Source: Lucifuga dentata (taxonomy: Eukaryota > Chordata > Actinopteri > Ophidiiformes > Bythitidae). Taken from it: 64,000 nt of DNA. Location of the stretch: NCBI GenBank assembly GCA_014773175.1, contig VXCM01002070.1:1-64000 (forward strand), in the 5' to 3' direction. The notes beneath the pieces were generated by a model, which was not told where the DNA came from, did not search any database, and saw only the letters and a list, made by a program, of their open reading frames with translations. A program made the position numbers and the translations under genes. Shown one piece after another: positions 1 to 12,648 of this stretch; the first letter of the stretch is position 1, and each line of letters begins with the position of its first letter.

Positions 1-66
1 GGTTAGATGGAGGCAGATGATTCGCTGTGGTGACCCCTGAAGGGAAAGCCAAAAGGAAAAGAAGAC
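1..66 (+). mobile_element. 3' tail of a LINE-like retroelement (fragment)
   Basis: The wording 'tggaggcagatgattcgctg' followed by 'gacccctgaagggaaa' reads WRQMIRCGDP-stop. I recognise it as the repeated C-terminus and 3' end of a LINE common in fish genomes, probably of the RTE group. It is cut by the window edge, and the family assignment rests on memory. Confidence 0.4.
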
Positions 67-1971
67 CATATTGGCCATCAGACAATAGCCATAATTTTGT
101 TTTATTGTTGTCTGATTTGTCTTGACAGTCCAATTTTTGTTTTATTTTTACATGCAAGAGAGGCATTTCTTCTTCTTCTTTTCTCCTCTTTAAATTCAGA
201 CTGGCTCTGGATGTTTGGTTTGGGTCCACAAGCTGTTTGTATCTCAGGAAAACTACAGGACTGACAGTAATTCTTGCATCTGTTCATGATGATGCAAACT
301 CAAATATGGTATCTGAGGTGTGTTTGCACCCAGAGTTTAGACTGGCAGGCAGATGTTGAGGAGAGAGCAGTAAAAAGTCCTTGTGCTTAATTCTAAAGAG
401 TTTTGTCAGCATCCTTTCCAGAGGTATTTGTTGCATGTCACACTTTTCTATATTATAGAAACCTGAAGATGGACAAATGATGATTTGTATGTTACTGGTA
501 AAAGTGTATTTTCTCTAGGGCTATAGTTGTTTGTAATAAACTATAGTCTTGTATACTGAAGAAGGATACGCACTGTAAGCTTTCACAGTCATAGTGTGAG
601 AATGAAAAGGGAGCCCTGGACTTGTTGAAAGTAAAAGACGGTAGATAGATATATCATTGAGCCATCCTAAAAATGGAAACATGAGAGAGGAAGAGTGTGC
701 AGAGAACCAAGGCACATAAAAGACACAGTTGAAGGAAGTAGGCTGCTGAGTGTCAATCAAAAAGCTGAGAAACAAGAAGCGGAGGAGTCTGAAAGCTGTG
801 ATGGAGGGAGGCGTTGCAGGAGGAGGGAAAAAAAGGGAGACAAGGATGAAAAGCTTTGTGAAACTCTGCCATGGAAACAGCAAAGATGCAAGCACACACA
901 GAAAACACACATAAAAACACATCCACTCCAGAGCTATTAATGCTATTGCTTCACAGTAACTATGAATAAATCAGCGGGTCCCTCTCCACAACACAAACTG
1001 TTGTCTCAAGTGCTGGCCAGACTGTTGATAACTCAGCCAGGGAGAAGAAGTGTTTAAAAAACATTCTATCATCCTCTTGAAATTAATCCTCCTTTCACAT
1101 ACAGTATGGCTTTCCTTGAAAATGCCTTACAAAGTGTTACCTGAATGTTTCCAATTACTCACTGACAGAGAAAATGCCACGTTTGTGTATACAATCTAGT
1201 TTTGACTCGTTTGATCCAGTTTTGCCATATGCTATTTGCAAATGCAGCAATAAGTCAAAAACATTTTCGTTTTGCAGTTTGGTATTTGAAGGTGTTATGG
1301 ATGGTTGTTTCAGTTTCCAGTCTGACATTAGTCTATGGCCTTGCAGTTTACAAGTAAACCCCAGTCTGACTAGTGTTTTTAGGTTGTTTTGTACAAGTTT
1401 GCTATCTATATTGAAAAGTAGTGGCGGATCCACTCTCTAAGTGCCAGGACAAAAATGAAAAAGGGGCACCTTTCCATACATCTTCTAGAGGCTGGTTTAA
1501 ACTCCAAAATGGATGCAGGCAGCAGACTGACATACACATATGACTTCTGTCATATATATGACTTCTGTTATACTTGTGTGTCCGCATACACAGGATTTTT
1601 TCGACATATATGCACTAGAAATCAAAATGGTAACTTATTCAAAATAAATCACCATTGCTTGACTTACAGCTTTGCTGACCAAGAGAAAAAGCTTAGAAAG
1701 GTTAGAAAATGAGTGAGACACCATAACTACTTTTTCCTTTAATTTTTTCTTGGCCTTGACAAATGTGTTAAGCTGTCATTCTATTTCTGCCTGCACATAG
1801 TTTAAACACATTTGACTGTGGGTAACACAGGATCTCTTCAACAGTCTTTCCTCAAAAATACATTGAAATCTTAAGGTGTGTGGATGTCCATGCAAACAGA
1901 TGCATGTTGAAATGGCTTCTAAGTCGGAGTGTGTTTGGTCTCTTTCACACACTTTAAGCATGAGGACACTT

Positions 1972-2031
1972 ATTTGGTTTAGTTTAGTTTAGTTTAGTTT
2001 AGTTTAGCTTAGTTTAGCCTAGTTTAGTTTA
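1972..2031. repeat. pentanucleotide tandem repeat (TTTAG)n, imperfect
   Basis: About eleven copies of TTTAG with a few substitutions. A separate (AGGAG)n block follows at about 2128-2155. Both lie in the adcy1 intron. Confidence 0.9.
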
Positions 2032-2681
2032 ATTGCTTGGTGTGTGCCACAGTGAGCAGACATGGTCCTTCAGTGAGCATTAGTGAGGACTGATATAGAG
2101 ATAAGGGTGAAATATAAAATAAAACGTGAGAGGAGAGGAGAGGAGAGGAGAGGAGATCGGCCTTGGTATATTACATCAGTAGCACTTTAGGAGAACACTG
2201 TGTTCCTGGCACACTTCCCATGCAGCTTGACAAGTCCAAAGAGTGGACAGGTGGCGTGGGGATGGTGCTGGAATAGTATTATGAGATGATGCCCAGTGGC
2301 CATGTGGCATCGCCCGCTCCTCGTATGGAATGAGAAGAACCTGTGTGCCACAATGACCACAGCGATGAGTCAGTGGCACTGCCACTTCCTGCCAAAGTGG
2401 ATCAGAATGAGTGGGGCTTTGGGTCAGGGCAAAGATAGAACATTTGATGACAATTTTCATGGCTGGGAACAGTTTTTCAGTGTAACACAAAGGTCCCAGT
2501 TCACAGCCAAGTGGAGACGAAACCAGCCTATTCAGCTTTAGCAACCAGGCAGGTCAACTCAGCAAGAAAATTGACAAAGGTTGAGTTGGCATTCCTTCTG
2601 GTCCAACAATTTTGGGAGATGAAAAGTGAAAATATATCATCTGAAGCTAAATTAAAAATAGCTTTGTTGAAATGAAGGAAG

Positions 2682-2826
2682 CCCTGCGATAGACTGGCGA
2701 TCTATCCAGTGTGTACCCACCTCTCAACCTATGACTGCTGGGATAGGCTCCAGCTCCCCCATGACCTTAACAGGACAAACAGGTACAGAAAATGGATGGA
2801 TGGATGGATGGATGGATGGATGGATG
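2682..2826 (+). mobile_element. LINE-type 3' tail ending in (GGAT)n
   Basis: The text 'actggcgatctatccagtgt' followed by 'gactgctgggataggctcca' and a 'ggacaaacaggtacagaaaa' plus (TGGA)n end is a degenerate copy of a widespread fish retroelement tail (L2/CR1-like). Only the 3' end is present. A shorter, poorer relative occurs at about 63400-63445. Confidence 0.6.
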
Positions 2827-3269
2827 AAATGAAGGAAAATCTTCATGTACATCGACTTGTTGACATGACTTGACTTGTAAATGTGTGTATGCATTGTAAT
2901 GCATGCAGGATAAAAGAAGACAAATACCAAATAAATCAACTGATCTAAGATTAATTGGTAGGAAACTGACAATTATTTGACAATAACAAGTCAGATGAGA
3001 AGCACTTTCTTTTTAGTCAGTTCTATTTTGTGCATATAAACAAACTAAAAACAGAGCTCTCAATAGGACTAAGAAAACATTATATGAAAGCAAAAAAGAG
3101 TTAGCTGTAATCCTGTGGATTAATGGATTTGACAAGGGCATGTGCTCAGTGTAAGTAATAACATTTAGAGTACATGTAGATAAAGCAATGCAGGGAGATC
3201 TGCAGGGGTGCAACCCTTGCACCAAATAAGGATTCTGTAACTGTCAAGCATATGTGTTGACGCTGATTA

Positions 3270-3832
3270 ACCTTAATCACAGATCATACTGTGATTTAGC
3301 ATGTTTGAACCCAATAAATACAACCCATATAAACGTTATGTTACCACTAACCATTTTCCAAACCATAAAATTTTATTTTAGTTTTTGTGTGAATTTGCCA
3401 ATCTCCTAATCTTTTAAAATCAAATGTTCAGTTAGTACAACTACCTTCTAATTCATTGTTTCGGCTGCTAACACATATCACAATTGTAAAGGCACGGCCA
3501 TCTAATTTCTCGCCATTTTCTGCTGGGACTATATTCCCTGGCTGAGACATACAGTTTCATCCATGCAGATCTGTGTTGGACCAGATAAATTAAGTAGCGT
3601 CTACAAAAAATTTAATGAAGGCCTTGTTCGCTGTGACGGATTACTTATATCAAGCATGTTTCAAGTCAAGTTGATTTTAATAGCATACTGGAATGTAATG
3701 AAACCAATGACCATCTGGAAGGTAGAAAAAAACAATTATAATATTTATTGCTTTATTTTGGAGTAGTTGGCAATTACCTAACATGTATGTGGGTAGTATT
3801 TATTTGGCTCATACATGCAAAACTACTGGTAG
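3270..3832 (+). mobile_element. terminal-inverted-repeat element, copy A
   Basis: About 560 bp, similar along its length to 60066-60647. Shared blocks include 'ctgggactatattccctggc', 'cctaatcttttaaaatcaaa' and 'caagcatgtttcaagtc'. The left end (gatttagcatgtttgaaccc) and the right end (ggctcatacatgcaaaacta) are inverted copies of each other, as in a non-autonomous DNA transposon. No transposase frame is visible and no target duplication could be fixed. Confidence 0.65.
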
Positions 3833-4280
3833 AGAAAGCCATTCTCCACTGCTGCCGTCAAAATCACAGTGGAAGTTGAAACTGATTTTCACCCCTGAAG
3901 TCACAAAGAGTGAAATATTGACAGATGGGAGAGCTGAAATCTTTTCCACATGGACACATACAAGCCAGCAGACTCTTCGGTCAGTTCATTCAGATAACCA
4001 GAATGGAGGCGAGATTTAGCTCTGGATAAATCCAGTCTAGATTAAAGAGTCTGTCAACTCTTCCTCAAATGAAGCACAGGGTAATCATATTAAACATCAT
4101 ATGGGTTTCCAGTGTTCACATGACACCATGCTAAGCTGGTGCAATAACACCAGATGCCAGCATCTTTAAAGCACACATAAGCCTTTGTTGTGTCAAAGTT
4201 TGGACAAAGTGTAAAGGTGGAGCAGAAGAGCAGCTCAACGACCGTAACTGATGGTTAGGAGTTCAAACAAACAGACTTAC

Positions 4281-4392
4281 CGTGGCAAGCTCATCAAACT
4301 TTCCAAACAGCTCATTTAGTAGTTTAACCAGTTCCTGGGCTGTACACTGGGAGGCTAGGCTGGTGAAACCAACAATATCTGCAAACAGGATG
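4281..4392 (-). CDS. adcy1: adcy1 exon 4: C1a catalytic core with DIVGFT
   Basis: The acceptor TTACAG completes the split Ser codon. The exon codes for [20 protein letters not shown] and on to GKFDELAT, ending at donor GTAAGT. The Asp of DIVGFT is one of the two metal-binding aspartates of class III cyclases. A single-N join lies 18 bases upstream of the exon, in a G-run inside the intron. Confidence 0.92.
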
Positions 4393-7169
4393 CTGTAACG
4401 GAGAGGGGGNGGGGGGGGGGGGTTGAGTAAATGCAAGTTATTTATAGCAGCATGTTATACTGTATCCAGGAAACAAGATTATTGGGTGCCTGATCAGATT
4501 AGCTTTCAGGAATTTGTTTAAAATGACATTTAGGAAGCCCGAGCCAAAGTCAGTTTGAACATTCCTCTTTGGTTAATGTGTTTACTGCAAACAAATCAAA
4601 CATTGAAATTAATGACCTGCAGCAGCAGAAAGAACTTGTTCCACTCGCTGACTGACTGGCAGCGCAGTCAGGTACGACGACTCAAAATAGAAGTGAGATG
4701 GTTCTCAAGGTGGAGCCGTGTCCCATTCGGAGCTGTACCGTTCAATATAATGACATGGTCACACTCAGACTGTCACAATCTCATTCATCTTGTTTCATTA
4801 CAACTTGACAACAAAGCCTGAAGGCTACTGTGCTGAAAACTCTGTTATCTTAATTTGGTCCTAGTACCTTTTTGAGAGGACTCGTTATCAGGCTGCAGCA
4901 GAGCAGAACAGGAACTTGCGAAGGATTTGCCCTGAGTGCTGCTGCAATGGAGGTTGTAGTCATCAAACTGTGACTGTCCTAAACAACTTGCATGTTGTCT
5001 GCATGTGGGTTGAAGTTTTCAGAGTGTGACAGAATGCTGCATCTCTAAAGGGGCTCCGCTAAATGTCATGTTGTTGTGTCACAGATTTCAGCATAATGAG
5101 GGGCAATGGATTCAGTTTGTGGGGATATTTTAATTGACAACCATAACTAAATAAACCAAATCTCTGAATAGGATGGATCAATGCATTTCAGACCAATGGA
5201 CAAATATAACACCCAGCTGTAGTATGGGTACAAGTTTGTCTGCAGTGCATTACACAACAATAGAGCAACGATCTGGATGGAGATCAAATAGATTTTGACT
5301 AACCAGCCTACACAACACATGCCCAGTTATTTAATTCCTCAAACTAACACAACAAATTCTGTTTCATGCCTACTCAGGACTCCACAGCAGAGCAATTTCA
5401 ATTTTGCTCTAAATTGTTTTACACGTGAAGTTGTTGATTATAATTTTTACACATATCTCTGGCTTTCTGCCATTCTTATAAGACACTCTTTTAGAAGGAA
5501 TGAGAGGCAAATCGAAGGCAGGAATTCACTGAACTCTCAGTGATAGTTAATTGTTTTAATTTGATCTGCTACTACTTTTTCAAGCTTTCAGACCTTATAA
5601 AACACAAGAAATATTGCAAACAGTGAGGTTGAAAGAGTTTTCAAGTCAGAAGCATACTCATGTTTTTCTCTAACCCAGTAAATACACATGGAATGCCATT
5701 TAAAACATTTTTCATTATTAAAAGCATCTCATTGACAAACGAGATAATACTATTTCTGTAAAAGATAATGTATCTTTTAGTAGGTTTTAAAGAATACTTT
5801 TCCTACATGTTAATAGTTTGTGTGAAACGAGAGATAAGGTCAGGATGCACAGAAAAAAAAAAGGAGGGCAGGAAAGTCAAAATGATGTTATGCATACAGT
5901 TATCCTGTTTAAAAGATGACCTGCTGTTTAGGCCACTGAAAAAAAAAGGGATTCTAAGTCTGTCTGATGAATTAATGGAACATGAGTGATGAAAACTGAT
6001 AATACATTTAGGTATGAAAATAAATTTAAATAATTTTAATTAAATTTATCACCTTTCTGTGATTCATGATTTATTCTATAAATACAAAATGCAATTTAGA
6101 ATTTACTGTGAGCTCTAGAAGGGTACAAGTAACAAAATTGAACTGAAAAGTGATTAAAATTAATGTGCACTGAACGGGCATAACTGAGCTCGGCAGTAAA
6201 ACTGAATCATGACTTGATAAATTGGTGTGGTGTTTTAAAAGTTCCATTAATTAATCACTGACATTTTCATTATAGGAACATGTTTATTATTTTTTTAATA
6301 TATAATTTACCTCCTCTTGCGAAACTTATGAACTTTTTCTGTAAATATGTGGTTAAAATGTTCCATATATCTTGTTAAATAAACATGTCAATCAGGTTGG
6401 CAACTTCATGTTCCTTTATTGATTTAGAGTTCTATTTTCACAAAACCATAATTACTATAATATTTCCCTGGCTGGGCTGTAATCAAATCAACGCTGCCCA
6501 CAGTCTCAGGCCATAATGAAGAAAATATTGAGTAAATTGTGCTGCACATTGCTTATTTCTAATTTGAGCCCACCCAAAACACATAAATCATCTGCAGCGA
6601 GCCTAGATCACTCTCAAAGGGAGGCTGAATCTGAAGGCGTTCAAGACACAAAAGCAATCAGAAAAGCTCCACTGAGATGTGTCCATATTTAACCAGAGCA
6701 CACAGAGCATTATGCAACAAGAATTTAGTCTCCATTGCATTTAATCCTCTGTAGCAGCTTAATTCCAGGGCTAAGCAAACTCTGTTCCTCAAGCCTCTCT
6801 GCTGGTCTCACAACACAGAGGAAAGGAGAAAAAGGACAAGATAAGAAAAAAGAACAAGAAAATGCTGGATCAAGATAACAACAGACTTAACAATAGAGTG
6901 AGAAAAGCAGAGTAAAATGAGAGATGAAAAGGAGGAGGAGCAAATGTCACGTTTTAAAACATACTACACATTTAAGTGACATAGGTGTGAAAAGCTAATC
7001 ACGGTTAACCGCTGTATAGCCAGAGGAGTGGATGCAGGAGTGACATGAAGAATGCAATGAGGATGGGAATAAATGGTAAAGATGTTAAAAGCATTTGATG
7101 ACTGAAGGCGTTTTCTGCAAGCTTTAACATCTGGTTTCATCTGGAAGGAGAGAATCAGAAGGGAGATTC

Positions 7170-7206
<37 letters not shown>

Positions 7207-7766
7207 GGGAATCGTACAAACCCAAACTGTTACAGTATTGTTTGATGTGTTAGTGAATGCCTTCTGAAAAAAAAAGCTAAATCAGACCGAGAGAAAAAGC
7301 CACAAAGATAGTATCCACTCATATCCATGAGGAAAAAGCCGCAAAGATAGCATCTACTCGATGATGTTTACAGCTACAAATAATACCACCTGTGAAATCT
7401 GTCTCCCACTTTATCAAGACCGATCTGTCACACATACCAGTTAGGTTGGGATTCAGTAGTCATCAACCTGTAGTGAAAAGCAATGATCTGAAGCGAGGAC
7501 ACACCAAGCAGCTGAACCCAAACAACTGAGTGCTTGGCAACCGAGCAGAACATAGAATAAGTGCCAGAGGAATCTCCTACTCACTAAGCATTGTTTAATC
7601 TGCCTTCCTTTTTACCTTGTAAGAACCATAACTCCCAAACCTTTGTTTCCCGCTGGGACTGCTGTGACATGACTGTCCAAAAGTTCACATCCACACCACT
7701 GACATGCTAGCTTTGACCCAGCAAAAACATGACCAAATTGCGCAGAAGATGCCAGAGTGCAAAATG

Positions 7767-7803
<37 letters not shown>

Positions 7804-8451
7804 NTTTTTTTTTTTTTTTAATGACCTTGGTTGAAGCTGATTTGAACTGAAAAACAATCAAACCTTAAAACAGATGAATGAGGCAGGGGCTAACCATTGA
7901 TATCCAGCATGAAAAATTAAATTTCTTATTTTATTTGTTCATGTCTTAGGATGCCGTTGGGTCAGATCACACAACATTATGTAGCCCTCAAGGTTCTTTC
8001 CAAAGGACATGTTTATTCAAGGTATTCTGTTTATTTGCAGAGTGTGATGTAATGTGTTCAGACAGCCTTTATCCCTCTAATTCAACTGAAAATTCTCCCA
8101 TAAACAGAATACACTATCTTCATCTTCTGCTATTAAGTGACATCACAAGTCAATTCACAGCTAAGTATTATTAAGTATTGCTGGACTCCATGGCTGTGTG
8201 TGTGCTTGTTTTGAGGATCCTACCTGACATTGTCATGACGCTGGATGTAGATCTTGTGAAAGATTCTTTCTGGGGGCTTCAGAAAATCCTCTTTCATCTC
8301 CATAGCTACGTTTCTGGGCAGCAGACTCATTAGCAGGCGCTCCTGAGTGTGTGTGATTGGGTGTGTGTGCATGTGTGTGCGTGTGCATGTGTGTGTGCAT
8401 GCATGTGTGTGTGTATGTGCGTGTGTGTGTGTAAAAGAGAGAGACAAAGAG

Positions 8452-8517
<66 letters not shown>

Positions 8518-11500
8518 AGTTTTATGTAAAGTTTAAAATGTACATTTACAATACATGTGTTTCTAAGATTTTGCCCAATATTATGTCAGCAGAATATTAG
8601 AAACACCTTTTATTGTAACCCAATACAGATATGATTATGGGGTTTAACCAACACCTCTCTCACACATTGCAACAAAATCTGAACATTCTACACTTCACAA
8701 AGGTAATATTTACTGCATTTTCTACCGTATTAGATTGTACAGGTGTATCTAAAAAAAAAAAAAAAAAAAAAAGCAAAATGTGAAAGACAAAAAGACAGGA
8801 GATCTAACAGAAAAGAATAACACGTGGCAATGATTCACAGCACAATAGACAGCCAAACACAAAACACACATCTAATTTTACCCACAGTTTGAGCAGTACA
8901 GGTGGCTATACCTGTTTCTCATTCTCATCCTCCATGCGCAGTCTCTCCTCGATGCAGTTACGAGCCTGCAGGAAGGCTTTTCTCTGGGCACGCTCTGTCA
9001 GGATGCGTACAAACAGCCCTGACAGGTTGACGCTGGTGAACAGCACCGTGTTGGCAACCAACTGCAAACAGAAAAAAACAAAAAAAAAAACAAACAAACA
9101 AAAAAAAAAAAANAAAAAAAAAAAAACCCACAAATCACTCTCACTTCTTTAGTACAGTTTTTAAGAACATACAGTATTAAAAACGTGTCTACAGACTTTA
9201 AAATCAGAATTAGACTCTCTTTAATTAGGTACACTAAATGTCAAAAGGACAGAGCAAGGCATGAGCCAAACACTGTGCTTTACATGTCACACGGTGTGGT
9301 GACACATCTATTTTGAATCAAGAAAATGTGTTAATAATGCAAACGCTGTGAAATGTAAGTGCTGTGAGGTATCAGGTATCTCACATTGAAGCGCACTTTC
9401 TTGAGACACAACATATGTGCTGTTACTTTACATTCATTACACATGATAGAGTTGAGAGGTAAAGCCATTTGCATTCAGACCATCTGGCTCACACTCAAGA
9501 TTGATGCAAGGTAAGCGATCAACATGGCAAACACACAATATCCTTTTATTTAATTTTTTAGTATATACATTTAGTTGTGTAATAAAATGTGTTGAAGTTA
9601 AATCTGTATATTTATGCACTGCTGATTGGAGGCTCGGGAACGCCTAATGATGCTTAAGAGGGCTCCAAGGGGACTTGAATAAAGTGAGTAATAGGCTCCT
9701 TTCACTAGAAACTATCCCTTTTTGTAGAATATAATCCAACAACAAAAGTAGGTGGGGAAAGTCTTATTAACTAGGAACATGAGCTCTAATATTTCTCTGT
9801 TTCAGAATCAGTGACATTAAAACATTTCCTCCAGCTCATCCAGCACAGCAGCATCACTGATTCCAACCTTACCCAGGGAAAAGAAAGCATGCAGCTTCAG
9901 ATTGTGTTTTCTGCTTGACTAAAAGTGGCTGAGTAAGGTCTGGCTAAAAATGTGTACACTAGCAAGCTATTACCCTGAGCAATAATTCTATTGGGCTTAA
10001 AAATGTTAGCCTGAACAATAATTTTTTACTCATAAAAGAAAGTCATTAATTATCAACTTAGCTTGTTTATCACTAATGTTTGTTACAGATGGAGTCAGTG
10101 ATGGAGCATATCAAACCCGAAACACATTACATGATGAATCATTTGACTGCAACACCAAATAATTGTTATTTTATGTCATTTTTCAGGACATTTATGTATA
10201 CGTTCTTGAGGATCATAAAGGCAGCTGAGGAATCTTCATATGAAATAACTGTACTTCAACTTCAAAAGACAGGAACCACGTGTCCCAGTCCAGTCAATAA
10301 TGAATTTCCTTTGTTGTTTTTGGCAGCAAATATATTTGGAGGAGTTCTGGCAATCATGTTAATCATACATGCAATCATACATGTTAAATTGAGAATCAAG
10401 TCACTTTAGAATGTGAAGTGGGTAAATGTAGTTGACCAGGTTAAGTGGCGTAACACATTGCACCTCATGCATATTTGTGATGATTACCCCTCGTTGCATT
10501 CAGATAGCAAAACCTGAACTTCTTGAGCCTTATAAATGAGGTAGCGCCACATTGAAGTAGCTACCAACTATCACATTACCTCTTATTTTGCAGAGGAATG
10601 ATTTTCAAATTGGGTTTATAAATCTTTCATTTGCATATTATCATTTAAATAATTACAGTTAGTGTATGGATTGTTCATGTGAAGAATTTGATCAGTGTTG
10701 TTAGTGTTTGTCCAGGTCCAAGCTTAAGTTAATTGAATATGCAAGGTTGAAAAAGAAAGACGTGCAACATATTATTATGCCCAATTCTTGCTTAAAAGTT
10801 TAAAGGTCACAGTACTTACTTTACTACACTTTCCATTATTACAATGCAAGACACAGTTCACAGCTGGAGAGCATACAACTAGCAATAGGCTTGTTTTCCA
10901 GGAACAGCTGTACTGTACGTTCACACTTATTACATCAGCAATACAGTATTTCAGGTACATGAACCACAGCTAGTCTGAGTGGTTTGGGTTGTGGTAGGTG
11001 CAAGTCTGGACTGTACAGCATGATGCCACACAGCTCATCTCCAAGCTTAGTGGATTAGTTATCTCTGGATTAAACCAACACTGTATTATACCTTCACATA
11101 CCATCCAGGTATCTCAAAGCTTACATAGTGGGAAAACAATCTACTTGGTTAATACAGTGTCATCCTACAAGGCTGAGATGAATTTATCAGATCTCAGTTC
11201 CTTCTCCAGGCAATGTGCAGTGGCCATATATTGAGCGGAGGCACAAATGTTCCATTACCCCTGGAGGGTTTGATTGATGTGACATATCTTATTTCCTCAC
11301 ACCTGATGACAGGCAGAAATGTGTCTATGTGTGTGTATGTGTGTGGGGTGGCTTTTGTTTTGTAGCAGAAAAAGCTATAAAACTCTAAATGTACAGAGAA
11401 TGGTGTGCCTATATCTATTTTAGCTCTGAAATGAAATGCATGACTTTGCCCTCCTTTTTTTTTTATAACTGTAGCATTGGATGGTGAATGTGGTGTGTCT

Positions 11501-11886
11501 GCCTGTCCTACTTGTCCTACTTGTGAGGCTAGCAGGACAACCCTCTGCTTCTTCATTCTCAGCTCACTCCTTTGAGGCGAACTATTCCCAAGAAAACAGT
11601 CATGTTAGACCTATGCACAGTTTTAACTCATTTGCTTCCTTTTTCTTTCTCTCATTCTTTCTTTCTTTAAGTCTTCATATATATTTTCAGCTTACTTCAA
11701 GAAGAGCAAGCAAACATCTTCAAACAAGATTCTCACTCACAGTGGCTTCTTTGCCGCCCACGTATCACAAAGCCAAGTCTCTCATCAACTCTTTATACAC
11801 AAACTTTATTCACAAATTTAACTCATTGTTATGGGTCAGTTTACGTTAAGTCTTTTTATAAGCAAAACAGAATCAGTCTTGGTCAA

Positions 11887-11937
<51 letters not shown>

Positions 11938-12648
11938 NTTTTTTTTTTTTTTTTTTTTTATGGATCTAGGATGATGATGATGATGATGATGATGGGTCTA
12001 CTAATGGATAACATCCTAAACCGCGCTTGATGTACTTACCGTTCTCCATAGTTTCTGTGTTTTGACTGTGACCGAAGTGGCGGTCACAATCAAATGTGAG
12101 ATGGAAACCATTATTCCAAACACAACGGCTAAGAGCGTCCGCACAGGCAGGAGCGCATAGGCGACGAAGGTGACCAGTATGAGCTGCCACATGCCTTGCT
12201 CCGGGGACGTCGGGGGCTCCATTCCCATTGCGCCAAGGGAGAACGGACAGCTTAGGAAAGAGAAGGTGAAGCCGAAGAGCAGCGTCAGGTTAATAATCTG
12301 TTGGAGCTGAGTCACTTGCAGGTACTTGACATTAGTTACAATGAAGAGGGAGACGAAGATGACACAGTGGACCGGATGGGACCCCTTGGAGATGGTGAGA
12401 CTGGGGCCGGACAGGAACTCCAACAAAGCCAGTGTGGATGTCATGAAGATGAGGACGGCCAGGGCTTTGAGAGTGGACGTCTGCTCCAGCTTTAGGTTAT
12501 AGTTCTGGAACAGAGACTCTAGCTCTTTGCAGTCGAACTCGTCCTCACACACGATGGTGGTCAAAGGGACACCTGGTGGACAGTGGCTTCTCTTCCGTCT
12601 GGTTTTGACTTTCTGAAACGGTATTTCCTCCATGTCGGTGCCATTCAT
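4281..12648 (-). CDS. adcy1: adcy1, 5' part: calcium/calmodulin-type membrane adenylate cyclase (exons 1-4 of a longer gene)
   Basis: Adenylate cyclase 1 makes cAMP from ATP at the plasma membrane and is stimulated by Ca2+/calmodulin, mainly in neurons. Four coding exons join on the minus strand: 12648-12040, 9061-8912, 8342-8224 and 4392-4281 (609, 150, 119 and 112 nt). Phases close exactly and give 330 residues. The order is a basic N-terminus, membrane helices at about 60-80, 91-110, 117-137, 153-170, 171-192 and 204-222, a linker helix, then the start of cyclase domain C1a with the metal-binding DIVGFT motif (Asp298). Wording such as [15 protein letters not shown] and [16 protein letters not shown] matches vertebrate ADCY1 rather than ADCY8 or ADCY3. 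The rest of C1a, the calmodulin-binding segment and the second half must lie left of position 1. Which fish paralogue (a or b) this is cannot be told. Confidence 0.93.
4393..8223. other. adcy1 intron 3
   Basis: AT-rich intron without a supportable exon. It holds poly(A) at about 7174-7204, an imperfect 40-bp tandem pair at about 7288-7358, and (GT)n followed by an N and a T-run at 7770-7819. Confidence 0.6.
7770..7803. repeat. (GT)n microsatellite
   Basis: About 17 GT units end at a single-N join (7804) that switches into a T-run, which suggests the true repeat length was not resolved. Confidence 0.9.
8224..8342 (-). CDS. adcy1: adcy1 exon 3: start of cyclase domain C1a
   Basis: It codes for [20 protein letters not shown] and onward to QRHDNV plus two bases of a Ser codon (donor GTAGGA). 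The acceptor CACTCAG lies directly against a long microsatellite: in transcript orientation a (TC)n block, then (AC)n, then the AG. Confidence 0.92.
8346..8512. repeat. compound GT-rich and (GA)n microsatellite next to adcy1 exon 3
   Basis: An interrupted GT/GTGCAT tract (8346-8432) is followed by about 30 GA units (8452-8512). In adcy1 transcript orientation this is (TC)n then (AC)n immediately before the exon 3 acceptor, so it occupies the polypyrimidine-tract position. Confidence 0.9.
8912..9061 (-). CDS. adcy1: adcy1 exon 2: membrane helix 6 and signalling-helix linker
   Basis: It codes for 50 codons from LVANTVLF to EDENEKQ, with acceptor TTTGCAG and donor GTATAG. It contains the last helix of the first membrane block and the conserved [18 protein letters not shown] linker leading into the first cyclase domain. 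Confidence 0.93.
9062..12039. other. adcy1 intron 1
   Basis: No exon of a known gene is seen. An A-rich run with a single N lies at 9072-9126. A poly(A)-N-poly(T) join (11888-11959) and a short ATG/GAT repeat (about 11971-11994) lie near the exon 1 donor. A plus-strand frame at 10089-10409 is listed separately. Confidence 0.6.
10089..10409 (+). CDS. uncharacterised 106-codon open frame with one hydrophobic helix (doubtful)
   Basis: An ATG frame on the strand opposite adcy1, inside its first intron. It begins [18 protein letters not shown]. Near its C-terminus it has one strong hydrophobic stretch ([20 protein letters not shown]) followed by basic residues, which looks like a type I or tail anchor. 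The bases just before the ATG (TTGTTACAG) resemble a splice acceptor. I recognise no family and see no clear partner exons. A chance frame in AT-rich intron DNA is the simplest alternative. Confidence 0.15.
   Translation: MESVMEHIKPETHYMMNHLTATPNNCYFMSFFRTFMYTFLRIIKAAEESSYEITVLQLQKTGTTCPSPVNNEFPLLFLAANIFGGVLAIMLIIHAIIHVKLRIKSL
12040..12648 (-). CDS. adcy1: adcy1 exon 1: N-terminus and membrane helices 1-5
   Basis: The start is the ATG at 12646-12648 ([10 protein letters not shown]), and the exon ends at ..LWRT followed by the donor GTAAGT at 12039. It is exactly 203 codons, phase 0. The N-terminal 30 residues are Lys/Arg-rich, followed by an acidic helix ([14 protein letters not shown]) typical of ADCY1 and five hydrophobic segments. 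Confidence 0.93.

Larger units (their letters stand above)
1..4280. other. intron of adcy1 (downstream of exon 4), with repeats
   Basis: No coding exon could be supported here; the next adcy1 exon must lie left of the window. The stretch holds a LINE-like tail (1-66), a (TTTAG)n block (1972-2031), an (AGGAG)n block (about 2128-2155), a LINE-type tail with (GGAT)n (2682-2826) and a terminal-inverted-repeat element (3270-3832), each listed separately. Confidence 0.6.

Noticed and set aside
1972..2031. (TTTAG)n as an interstitial telomere repeat
   Set aside because: The unit is five bases (TTTAG), not the vertebrate TTAGGG; it is an ordinary pentanucleotide microsatellite.
8220..8529. Long frames made of His-Thr or Arg-Glu repeats
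   Set aside because: They are translations of GT and GA microsatellites.
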